In this document: piece after piece, positions 1 through 8,438 of the stretch
How the letters are laid out: each line of letters begins with the position of its first letter
Numbering within the stretch: position 1 is the first letter of the stretch
Assembly: GCA_041749275.1 (NCBI GenBank)
Contig: JBGTBQ010000392.1
Location: forward strand, 1-8,668
Direction: 5' to 3'
Origin: JBGTBQ01 sp041749275
GTDB lineage: Bacteria; Acidobacteriota; Blastocatellia; Pyrinomonadales; Pyrinomonadaceae
Length of the DNA: 8,668 bases
Program-made: the position numbers and the translations under genes
Notes under the pieces: model-generated
What the model was told of the DNA's origin: nothing
Seen by the model: only the letters and a program-made list of their open reading frames with translations
The model's database searches: none

Positions 1-982
1 CGCGCAACGCTTCGCGGAAGAGCGTTGCCGCGTGGAGCGCGGGACGATGAATCGAGAGACGCACGCCGTAGCCCTCGCCGCCGGCGGGGAACTCGCCCCA
101 CACGCGCACCTCGTTCGACGACAGCTCGCGCGTGATGCCGATGGTGGGTCGGCTCCTCGGCTCGACGGTCTTCATCTCATTCGTGACGCGGACGGAATCA
201 AGCGCCGGGATCAGCTTCGCCTCGACGGGCGCGCCCGCTTCCTTGCCGGGCGCGACGCTGAGCGTGACCTCGTTGTCGTCAATCGAGAGCGCGCTCGGCT
301 CGGCGCCGTAATACCATTGCACGTCCTCCCAGAGCCACCCCGCGCCAAGCGCCTCACCGCGAAAGTAGCTCTCATCGCCGACGATATCGCCGGAGATGCG
401 CCGCACGCCGCGCTCATAAAGTTGGCCGGCCAGTTCGGCGAGGTGCGAAGGGTTGCCGCGCGCGGGGCGCGACGAGAGGTCGGGCGCGCCGCGACCGTAG
501 AGCACGAGGTCGCCCGTGATCGTGCCCGCCGCATCCGGCGACGACGCGGCGTAGACGGACGTGCGCCAGCGGTAATCGGGGCCGAGCAGGTCGAGCGCGA
601 CCGCCGTCGTATAGAGTTTCATGTTGGAGGCGGGCGTGAACAAGCGGTCGGCGTTACGCGCATGGAGCACGCGACCGTCGCGCAGGGAGACGACATAGAC
701 GCCCCATCGCGCCGATGCGGCATCACCCGCTTCGAGCAGAGATGTAATCTTCCGGCCAAGTTCAGCATCCGCCGGGCGTGGCGCGCCGCCCGCGCCCGGC
801 TGCGCTTTCGCGCTCTCGAAAGGCTGATTGTCAATCGTCCGGTACGCGCCTTTGGACGCGCCGCCTTCCTGAGTCTGCGAGCGCAGAAGGTAGGCGGGCA
901 GGGCGAAAGCGAGCGTAAAAAGGACGGCGACCGACGCGCTCCCGGCGAGAAGCGCGCGCCGTTTGTCTTGAATCCTATTCAT
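1..982 (-). CDS. dacB: D-alanyl-D-alanine carboxypeptidase/endopeptidase, PBP4 type (peptidase S13), C-terminus cut off by the window edge
   Basis: Periplasmic penicillin-binding protein that trims the terminal D-Ala of peptidoglycan stem peptides and can cut cross-links. Only 327 codons are present; the frame runs open to base 1. Seen: a basic N-terminus followed by a hydrophobic segment at about residues 11-33 (signal peptide or anchor), then the SxxK motif in PASNMKLYTTAVAL with nucleophile Ser119 and Lys122. Family-typical stretches follow: GDLVLYGRGAPDLS (157-170), GDIVGDESYF (198-207) and WEDVQWYYGAEPSALSIDDN (218-237). In this family the SxN and KTG motifs come after a long insertion, so they should lie beyond the window and cannot be checked. 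ATG at 982 is the natural start because it directly precedes the signal segment, though no strong Shine-Dalgarno is visible. It begins 7 bases after the glycosyltransferase stop, so co-transcription is likely. Family assignment is secure; the symbol is by similarity to PBP4. Confidence 0.93.
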   Translation of the reverse strand, partial: MNRIQDKRRALLAGSASVAVLFTLAFALPAYLLRSQTQEGGASKGAYRTIDNQPFESAKAQPGAGGAPRPADAELGRKITSLLEAGDAASARWGVYVVSLRDGRVLHARNADRLFTPASNMKLYTTAVALDLLGPDYRWRTSVYAASSPDAAGTITGDLVLYGRGAPDLSSRPARGNPSHLAELAGQLYERGVRRISGDIVGDESYFRGEALGAGWLWEDVQWYYGAEPSALSIDDNEVTLSVAPGKEAGAPVEAKLIPALDSVRVTNEMKTVEPRSRPTIGITRELSSNEVRVWGEFPAGGEGYGVRLSIHRPALHAATLFREALR

Positions 983-989
983 AACTTTT

Positions 990-2030
990 TCAGCTTGAGA
1001 AGAGCGAGGCCACGCGCTCGGTCGTCAGCGCCGCGCGCGCGGCGTCATATACCTGCTGCGTCGTGATCTCGTTGATGGTGCGCGCGTGGACGACGCGGTG
1101 TCGTTCGCCGGGGGGGACGAAGCAATCGAACATCGGATGGTGCTGCATCAGGATGACGACGGGCGTGCCGACCGCCGCCGCGACGTGCATCGGCCCCGTG
1201 TCGTTCGAGACGAAGACGGCGAGCCGCGCCGCCGCCGCCGCGAGTTGTGGGATGGTCAAACGGTCGAGGACGATAGTCGAGGGCGGAAACGAAGCGCGTG
1301 CGCGCCGGACGAGCGCACGCTCCTCCGGCCCGGCGAAGAGCGCGACGCGCACCGCGTCGTTGCGTTCCAGCATCCACGCGAGTTCGGCGAACCGCTCGAC
1401 GGGCCAGCGGCGGCTCGCGTGGCCCGCGCCCGGAAACATGCCGACCGTCAACGCGTCCATCCCCGCCTTCATCTTCTTCAGCATCTCGTCAACGGCGCTG
1501 GTATCTTCCGCGCGGACGGGCAGGCGCGGCACGCGCGCGACTTCGCCGACGCCGAGCGGCTTGATGACATCGAGGTAACGGTCAATCGCGTGCTTCGAGC
1601 GATCTTCGGCGGGCGGGCGCGGGCGAAAGTTCGACAAATAGTCGAGCGAGCGACCGGGGCGGCGCGCGTAGAGACGTTGCGGCGCTCCCGACAGATACCC
1701 CAGCAAGTTCGTCTCCGACAGGCTGTGCAGGTCAATCACGAAGTCGAACTTACGGCGCCGCACCTGTTTCACCAACTGCCCGATACGCAGCACGGACAAC
1801 ACCTTCGACCCGTCGCGCAACCCCACGCGGTCTACGGGCAGCGTCTCGTCGGCCACGCCCGCAAGCTCCAACACGGCAGACGCCGCGCGCCCCACGGCCA
1901 CCGTCACGCGCGCGCGCGGGAACTTCTGCCGGATGGCGGCGAGCGCGGGCAGACTCAGCACCACATCGCCGAGCTGTCCGAAGTCAATGACGAGAATGTT
2001 GCGCGGCTCTATACCCATGACACGTTGCAT
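990..2030 (-). CDS. Glycosyltransferase family 9 (lipopolysaccharide heptosyltransferase-like)
   Basis: 346 residues, normal for GT9 enzymes such as WaaC/WaaF, which transfer a sugar (classically ADP-heptose) to lipopolysaccharide core on the cytoplasmic face of the inner membrane. Seen: an N-terminal Rossmann-like strand and glycine turn, ILVIDFGQLGDVVLSLPAL (12-30), where Asp22 matches the family's catalytic base position; the C-domain donor motif GMFPGAGHASRRWPVERFAEL (197-217); and the signature VSNDTGPMHVAAAVGTPVV (274-292), which contacts the nucleotide sugar. Start: ATG at 2030, or an in-frame ATG at 2018; neither has a clear ribosome-binding site, and the second would begin only four residues before the conserved strand. 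It lies 45 bases after the WD40/cyclase gene and 7 bases before dacB, so it is probably in an envelope transcription unit with dacB. The exact sugar and acceptor cannot be told from sequence; other GT9 members act on non-heptose glycans. Confidence 0.9.
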   Translation of the reverse strand: MQRVMGIEPRNILVIDFGQLGDVVLSLPALAAIRQKFPRARVTVAVGRAASAVLELAGVADETLPVDRVGLRDGSKVLSVLRIGQLVKQVRRRKFDFVIDLHSLSETNLLGYLSGAPQRLYARRPGRSLDYLSNFRPRPPAEDRSKHAIDRYLDVIKPLGVGEVARVPRLPVRAEDTSAVDEMLKKMKAGMDALTVGMFPGAGHASRRWPVERFAELAWMLERNDAVRVALFAGPEERALVRRARASFPPSTIVLDRLTIPQLAAAAARLAVFVSNDTGPMHVAAAVGTPVVILMQHHPMFDCFVPPGERHRVVHARTINEITTQQVYDAARAALTTERVASLFSS

Positions 2031-2075
2031 AACGACGGCGCCCGCCGGTTCGTTTCGCGCAGTGTTATCTCACTT

Positions 2076-5000
2076 CTATTCCTCTACCGACCAGAGTACG
2101 AACCGCCCCGGAAAGCCTTTAATTTCCTCGTCCGGATGCTCCGTCCACTTGATATGCCGATGTTTTGCAGAGCGTAAGGTATAGACATCCTCTTTGACTT
2201 TGGCGCTCGTCCAGATGCCGCCCTCCTTCGCCTTAGCTTCAACCCTTGCCGCCATGCTGACCTGATGACCAAAGGCATCGTCGGGGCTGACTTCGACCGG
2301 GCCGATGTGGATGCCGGCGCGAACCTTAACTGCCTCGTGGCCGGTGTCACGATGGAACGCTAGCGCAAAGTCGAGTGCGTCGCCAGCGCCGTGGAACGCG
2401 GCCATGACGGAATCGCCAATGGTCTTAATGAGATAACCGCGCCCTTTGTTAATCAGCTCTCTGGCGTGAACAAAGTGTGCCTCGCGCACCTGCCGCCAGG
2501 GTTCATAACCCATCTCGACATTCAGGCTGGTGCTGTCCAGTACGTCCGTGAACACGATGGCAACGGTCGCGATGTCCGCCCCGCCCGCCCACTTCTTAAA
2601 GTTCTCGGTTCTCAACTCCGCCGACGCCGCGACGAGGTCTCCGCCACGCTCCATGCTCGCCTCGGCCTTGCTTTCCATCGCCGCGATCTGCGAGAGAAAT
2701 TTCTCGTCATCGCGGTAAAGTATCTCCATCGCGTCAATGAGCGGGATCGGCTCGAAGCAGTATTGGCAGGGTATTTTAGATTTGCCGCTCTGCTGCGCGC
2801 GGTAAACCGCATTCCGGTCACGAATCGGCTCCCGACATTCATGATTCGGGCAGCGATAGAGTCGTTCGCGGCATACCTCGACACGCTTCTCGGTGAAGTG
2901 ATCGGCGACGATCTTGAGGAAGAGCGCCTTGTCGTCGTCGCTCACGCCTTCGGCATAGAAAACTTTCAGCATGCCTTGCCCGTCGCCTTTATTTTGAAGT
3001 TGGAAGCCGCAGACGTGACCGCGCCCGTTGAGAAACTCGGCGGCATTCTTCCAAAGTTTTTTGAGACGGAAGACGCCGCCATAGTAGAGCTTCACGATCA
3101 GCGTCGTGTAGAGGTTCTCAACCGGCCCCTCGAAAGTGAATTCCACTTCCACGACCGGGTCTTCCTCAAGCGGCGGCATCTTGCGATTAAATTTCGACGG
3201 GAAGACAAGATTACCGTTCTGTTCAAGCGCCAGTCCCAGCCGGAGGAAAAGCTCGACCGTCGCGTGCAGAAGGAAAATCTTGTCCGACGCTTTCAGCCCG
3301 CCCTCTTCGCGGATCGCAATGCGCCCTTCGAGCACATCCGTCTTAGAGACCGCGCCCAGCCCGTCGGGGTGCCGCCGCGCCGCGTCAATGACGTCCGAGG
3401 CGTAGCCGTTCAGCAACTCCGGCTTGAGCAGGATAAGGTCGCCGAACGAGAGACACTTAATTAGCCCAGCGGTCTCGACGTGGCCCAGGACCTTTCGAAA
3501 CTCCGCCTCGGTCGCCGTGTCGCCATCGGCCTGCACGTTGAACTCGGCCATCAGATTGTGTTCGCGCACGAGGACGCGGTTGCCTTGGCGGACTGCGGCC
3601 AGAAAGTCCTTCACCCGCTTGAAGACTTCGAGGCTGCTCGTCCGCGACAAACGCTCCCAAGGAATCGCTGTCATGATCGCCTGACGCAGTGCGTCGCAGC
3701 CCTCGTTCGTCTCGGCGCTCGTGGCGAAGTGTGCGAGATACCCATTCGCCTTGCAGTAAGCTTCAATGTCAGCCGTCGTCATCCGCACTCCGCCCACGTC
3801 CACGCGCGCCGCCACGAGAATCTTTATCATTTCTCCCGGCACGGCGTTCCTGAGCGCTTTCTCCCAATAGTCAACGCCGAAGAAGGTGTCGTTCGACTTC
3901 GTCGGGTCGTAGAGCATCAGCGCGACGTTCGTCTCGTTCAAAAAAAGCTGATGCACTAGCCGGTATTCATCCTGCCCCGCGAAGTCCCACAGCATCACCT
4001 CCCGCTCCGTCTCGCTGTGGAGCGGCCATACCTTCATCCCGTGCGTCGAGCCGGGTGTCGGACGCCACATGCCTTCGGTTAAGCGAACGCCAAGCCCCGT
4101 CTTCCCCACACCCGTATCGCCTACTAAAGCAACTTTAGCATTGGTGTAGCTGGTGCTGAGAGGAACCGAGTGAGTGCCGAGGAGGGCATCAAAATCCAAA
4201 TCCCAAATACGAATGACCGTGTCTTCTTCACCGAGCGTTGCCAGAACGAATGCTTTCGGATGAAAGGCCAAGCTGGGCAGCCAATACATGGAAGCCGGCT
4301 CGTTGAGTGCTGCAATATTCTCCCAAATATCGCAACGCCATAGTCGGACCGTTCCGTCGCTAGACTTTGAGGCGAGCAGGGAGCCATTAAAAGAAAAGGA
4401 AACAGACTTAACGATCCCGGTATGGCCCTCAAGAGTAATCAGGAGTTGTCCTGTCGCTATATCCCACAGCCGGACGATTCCATCGTCGCACGCGGACGCA
4501 ATCGTCCGACTGTCCGGCGACCATGCCACGCTTATGACTCTTGTAAAGCTACCTTTGAACGTGCGGTACGGGCGTCCCGTCTCGGCGTCCCACAGCCGGA
4601 CGGTTCTATCATCGCTCGCGGACGCTATCATCATTCCATTGGGTGCCCAGATCAAACTAAAGATTTGATCCGGATGCTCTAAAATCATACGGCGCACTAG
4701 CTTCGTCTCGGCGTCCCATAGCCGGATGGTTCCGTCATCACTAGCGGACGCAATCATCCGACCGTCCGGCGACCACGCCACGTTTGTAACTCTTTTAGAG
4801 CGCCCTTCGAACTTGTGGTGCCCCTGCCCCGTCTCGGTGTCCCACAAACAGAGAGTTCGGTCGCTGTTCGCGGATGCAATCGTCCGCCCGTCGGGCGACC
4901 ACGCGACGCCGACGATAGGACTGAGGCGCCCTTTAAGCGCGCGATGCAATTGACCTGTCTCAGCGTCCCACAGCCGCAGAATTTCGTCATGACCGCCAGA

Positions 5001-5120
5001 GGCGATCATCCGCCCGTTAGGCGACCACGCAATCCGATAGGTGGCTCCTACGTGTCCACGGAGCGTGTGCCGGAGTTTGAAGCCGGGCGGGATTTTGTTG
5101 TTCGCGTTTTCGTCAGGCAT
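2076..5120 (-). CDS. WD40 propeller - Roc/COR-like GTPase - zinc segment - class III nucleotidyl cyclase fusion (signalling protein)
   Basis: A single uninterrupted 1014-residue frame with no signal peptide or membrane segment, so probably cytosolic. Residues 15-310 form seven WD40 repeats. Residues 326-490 are a Ras-like GTPase: P-loop GDTGVGKT (334-341), G3 DFAGQ (379-383), G5 TSA (467-469); the G4 site reads ARVD (438-441) rather than NKxD. Residues 491-745 resemble the COR region of Roco proteins (for example LLKPELLNGYASDVI, 564-578). C757, C762, C785 and C788 suggest a zinc site. A charged helical linker (796-847) leads to a class III cyclase (850-1014): metal ligands Asp859 (FTDV) and Asp903 (IGDS), the ATP-selecting pair Lys899/Asp948, and transition-state Arg959, with Ser955 where Asn is usual. 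The expected product is cAMP, by inference. ATG at 5120 is the only sensible start; a purine-rich AAAGAGA lies upstream but is distant. GC is lower than in neighbouring genes. The ligand of the propeller and the target of the nucleotide are unknown. Confidence 0.9.
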   Translation of the reverse strand: MPDENANNKIPPGFKLRHTLRGHVGATYRIAWSPNGRMIASGGHDEILRLWDAETGQLHRALKGRLSPIVGVAWSPDGRTIASANSDRTLCLWDTETGQGHHKFEGRSKRVTNVAWSPDGRMIASASDDGTIRLWDAETKLVRRMILEHPDQIFSLIWAPNGMMIASASDDRTVRLWDAETGRPYRTFKGSFTRVISVAWSPDSRTIASACDDGIVRLWDIATGQLLITLEGHTGIVKSVSFSFNGSLLASKSSDGTVRLWRCDIWENIAALNEPASMYWLPSLAFHPKAFVLATLGEEDTVIRIWDLDFDALLGTHSVPLSTSYTNAKVALVGDTGVGKTGLGVRLTEGMWRPTPGSTHGMKVWPLHSETEREVMLWDFAGQDEYRLVHQLFLNETNVALMLYDPTKSNDTFFGVDYWEKALRNAVPGEMIKILVAARVDVGGVRMTTADIEAYCKANGYLAHFATSAETNEGCDALRQAIMTAIPWERLSRTSSLEVFKRVKDFLAAVRQGNRVLVREHNLMAEFNVQADGDTATEAEFRKVLGHVETAGLIKCLSFGDLILLKPELLNGYASDVIDAARRHPDGLGAVSKTDVLEGRIAIREEGGLKASDKIFLLHATVELFLRLGLALEQNGNLVFPSKFNRKMPPLEEDPVVEVEFTFEGPVENLYTTLIVKLYYGGVFRLKKLWKNAAEFLNGRGHVCGFQLQNKGDGQGMLKVFYAEGVSDDDKALFLKIVADHFTEKRVEVCRERLYRCPNHECREPIRDRNAVYRAQQSGKSKIPCQYCFEPIPLIDAMEILYRDDEKFLSQIAAMESKAEASMERGGDLVAASAELRTENFKKWAGGADIATVAIVFTDVLDSTSLNVEMGYEPWRQVREAHFVHARELINKGRGYLIKTIGDSVMAAFHGAGDALDFALAFHRDTGHEAVKVRAGIHIGPVEVSPDDAFGHQVSMAARVEAKAKEGGIWTSAKVKEDVYTLRSAKHRHIKWTEHPDEEIKGFPGRFVLWSVEE
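4191..5078 (-). repeat. Seven WD40 blades, six of them in exact 126-base register
   Basis: The DNA encoding the propeller is visibly repetitive. The stretch read on the plus strand as gtctcggcgtcccacagccg or close variants begins at 4453, 4579, 4705, 4831 and 4957, each exactly 126 bases (42 codons) apart. A weaker copy aligns one period further left, near 4327. The seventh blade (about residues 264-310) has drifted and carries a two-codon length change. At protein level each unit has the pattern AWSPDGRxIASAxxDxTxRLWDAETG. Seven blades make one closed beta-propeller, usually a protein- or ligand-docking platform. The uniform spacing and DNA similarity suggest growth of the array by internal duplication. 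Confidence 0.9.
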
Positions 5121-5210
5121 CTGCGTTGATTCTCTTTTCGCCCGGCGGATGGAACCCGTGTTGAGGGATGCGAGGGCTTATCCGGCGGGAGACTTCTGAC
5201 TTCGGCGAGA

Positions 5211-5219
5211 AGCATAGCA
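5211..5219 (-). promoter_or_regulatory. Possible extended -10 element for the WD40/cyclase gene
   Basis: On the minus strand the sequence TGCTATGCT resembles an extended -10 (TGn plus TATnnT), about 90 bases upstream of the ATG at 5120. No convincing -35 lies 17 bases before it, so this is a weak candidate only. Confidence 0.2.
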
Positions 5220-5255
5220 TATCAAGCGCTGCCTTCGACCGCGAAAGGGCGTTCA

Positions 5256-5359
5256 ATATCAACGTTCGTTTAGAGGCGGGCTATGCCCGCCGGTTCGGGT
5301 CACGACGAAGCTTGAGACGGCGGGCATAGCCCGCCTCTAAACGGACGGTAAATTGATAT
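5256..5359. repeat. Large nested palindrome, REP/BIME- or MITE-like
   Basis: Perfect 26-base inverted arms at 5267-5292 and 5318-5343 flank a 25-base spacer. Each arm contains its own small palindrome, GGCGGGC-TAT-GCCCGCC (left) and GGCGGGC-ATA-GCCCGCC (right). Pairing continues imperfectly outward, including ATATCAA (5256-5262) against TTGATAT (5353-5359) after a short bulge. The architecture resembles paired repetitive extragenic palindromes, or a miniature element without a gene. No T-run follows on the minus strand, so a standard intrinsic terminator is not supported, though it could stabilise the 3' end of gpmI mRNA. Confidence 0.8.
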
Positions 5360-5418
5360 GAAAATCGCTCCCAACAGTCGCGCCTAATCGCAAACGGCTA
5401 TGGTTAGCGTAGGAAAGG

Positions 5419-6966
5419 TCAGAGCACGCGCAAATCGCGCCCGCTCATCTCCGCAGGCTTTTCCAGATCGAGCAGGCCGAGGATGGTCGGGGCCAAGTCT
5501 TCGAGCGCGCCACCCTCTCTTAATTTCATGCCGCGAAAGGTTTCGCCGATGAGGTGGAAGGGGACGGGGTTGGTGGTGTGTGCGGTGTGGGGCTGGCCGG
5601 TGGTGGGGTCAATCATCTGTTCGCAGTTGCCGTGGTCGGCGGTGATGAGGCAAGTGCCGCGAGCGGTCTTGAGCGCCTTGGTGACCCAGCCGAGGCAGGT
5701 GTCAACGTACTGGACGGCCTCGATGGTTTTTTGCAGATTGCCGGTGTGGCCGACCATGTCGGGGTTGGCGAAGTTGACGATGAAGACATCCGTCGCGCCC
5801 TCTTCGATGGCGCGCAGGAGTTGGTCGGTGACTTTGAAGGCGGACATTTCGGGCGCGAGGTCGTAAGTTGCGACCTTCGGCGAAGGGATAAGCAGGCGGC
5901 GTTCGTGGGGGAATTCGCGCTCGGTGCCGCCGTTGAAGAAGTACGTGACGTGCGCGTACTTCTCAGTCTCGGAGAGGCGGTAGTTGCGGACGCCGACGGC
6001 GGCGAAGACTTCGGCGAGGATGTTTTTGTGTTGGAGCTGGAAGAAGGCGATGGGTAGTCCGAACGTCTTGTCGTAGAGCGTGAAGCAGACGAAGCCGACG
6101 CGCGGGCGGTTCGAGACGGGGAAGCCGTCGAAGTCTTCCACGACGAGCGCGCGCGTAATCTGGCGGGCGCGGTCGGCGCGGAAGTTGAAGAAGATGCAGG
6201 CGTCGCCGTCCGCAATCGTCGCCACGGGCAGACCGTCCTCGCGCGTGATGGAGATTGGCTCGACGAACTCGTCCGTGATGCCGCGTTCGTAAGAGCGTTT
6301 GACGGCTTCGACGGGATCAGATGCCCGCACGCCTTCGGCGCGGACGAGAAGGTTGTAGGCGCGCTCGATTCGCTCCCAGCGTTTGTCCCGATCCATCGCG
6401 TAATAGCGACCGACGACTGAAGCGATTTCGCCGCAGCCGATCTCGGCGATTTTAGTTTGCAGGGCCGAGAGGTAGCGGTCGGCGGAAGAGGGCGGCGTGT
6501 CGCGCCCGTCGAGAAAGCAGTGAACGTAGACGCGCGTGAGGCCGCGCTCTTTCGCCATGCGGAGCAGCGCATAGAGATGCTCCTGCGAAGAGTGGACGAG
6601 GCCGTCCGAGAGCAGGCCCATGAGATGCAGCGCGCCGCCGCGCGTCTCCGCGTCGTCCATCGCGGCGACGAAGGCTTCGTTCGTGAAGAACTCGCCCGTC
6701 TCGATTGAGTAATCAATGCGCCGGATGTCGGTCATAATCACGCGGCCCGCACCCATGTTGAGGTGGCCGACCTCGGAGTTGCCCATCACTCCGCCGGGCA
6801 GTCCGACGCAGGTGCCCGACGCCTCGATCAACGTGTGCGGATATTTTTCGAGTAGCTCGTCGTAGAAGGGCATCGCGGCGAGCGCGACGGCGTTGCCCTC
6901 ACGTTCGGGCGTGTAGCCGAAACCGTCGAGAATGATGAGCGCGAGCGGGCCGCGTTGTCCGTTCAA
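5419..6966 (-). CDS. gpmI: 2,3-bisphosphoglycerate-independent phosphoglycerate mutase
   Basis: Interconverts 3- and 2-phosphoglycerate in the cytosol through a phosphoserine intermediate, using two divalent metal ions (Mn in many bacteria). 515 residues, the standard length. Seen: metal-ligand Asp14 in IILDGFG; catalytic Ser64 in MGNSEVGHLNMGAGR (61-75); substrate-site DGLVHS (121-126) and DGRDTPP (153-159); FRADRARQ (262-269); second metal set NPDMVGH with Asp403 and His407, ADHGN with Asp444 and His445, and His463 in HTAHTTNPVP. These positions match the well-studied Bacillus enzyme closely, so activity is expected. The start codon is TTG, chosen because it lies just before the conserved first strand and has GGAG eight bases upstream; no ATG or GTG fits better. 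It begins 40 bases after the eno stop, so the two glycolytic genes are probably co-transcribed. It is unrelated in fold to the cofactor-dependent enzyme GpmA. Confidence 0.98.
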   Translation of the reverse strand: MNGQRGPLALIILDGFGYTPEREGNAVALAAMPFYDELLEKYPHTLIEASGTCVGLPGGVMGNSEVGHLNMGAGRVIMTDIRRIDYSIETGEFFTNEAFVAAMDDAETRGGALHLMGLLSDGLVHSSQEHLYALLRMAKERGLTRVYVHCFLDGRDTPPSSADRYLSALQTKIAEIGCGEIASVVGRYYAMDRDKRWERIERAYNLLVRAEGVRASDPVEAVKRSYERGITDEFVEPISITREDGLPVATIADGDACIFFNFRADRARQITRALVVEDFDGFPVSNRPRVGFVCFTLYDKTFGLPIAFFQLQHKNILAEVFAAVGVRNYRLSETEKYAHVTYFFNGGTEREFPHERRLLIPSPKVATYDLAPEMSAFKVTDQLLRAIEEGATDVFIVNFANPDMVGHTGNLQKTIEAVQYVDTCLGWVTKALKTARGTCLITADHGNCEQMIDPTTGQPHTAHTTNPVPFHLIGETFRGMKLREGGALEDLAPTILGLLDLEKPAEMSGRDLRVL

Positions 6967-6974
6967 GGTACTGT

Positions 6975-6978
6975 CTCC
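6975..6978 (-). promoter_or_regulatory. Shine-Dalgarno supporting the TTG start of gpmI
   Basis: GGAG on the minus strand, separated by eight bases from the TTG at 6966-6964. This good spacing is the main reason for accepting the non-ATG start. Confidence 0.6.
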
Positions 6979-7006
6979 GGTGCGTGTGTCTGTGAAAATC
7001 CGGCCT

Positions 7007-8371
<1,365 letters not shown>

Positions 8372-8438
8372 GTTGAGAGCGCCGCTCCTCTAAGATAGGG
8401 ATTTTTATGTCCCGGAGAATCTATCAACCGGCGGACGG

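Larger units (their letters stand above)
5121..5418. other. Intergenic spacer between gpmI and the WD40/cyclase gene
   Basis: 298 bases with no credible gene. It holds the large palindrome described separately (about 5256-5359) and, nearer to the cyclase gene, about 140 bases that should carry its promoter and leader. Both flanking genes read leftwards, so the spacer serves as gpmI trailer and cyclase-gene leader. No intrinsic terminator with a clear T-tract follows the gpmI stop on the minus strand. Confidence 0.7.

Noticed and set aside
32..3464. Long plus-strand frames (32-1066, 1086-2177, 2391-3464) of about 350 codons
   Set aside because: They lie opposite well-recognised minus-strand genes and translate to arginine-rich, motif-free sequence, as expected of antisense frames in GC-rich DNA.
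2076..5120. Assembly artefact or frameshift joining two genes into the WD40/cyclase fusion
   Set aside because: The frame is continuous, domain boundaries are spanned by sensible linker sequence, and motifs of all modules are intact in one frame.
5267..5343. Palindrome as an intrinsic terminator of gpmI, or as a CRISPR repeat pair
   Set aside because: No T-tract follows on the minus strand, and there are only two inverted (not direct) units with one spacer.
5613..6716. 367-codon minus-strand frame inside gpmI
   Set aside because: It overlaps the verified mutase in another frame and is a low-complexity Ser/Arg/Pro/Thr product without domains.
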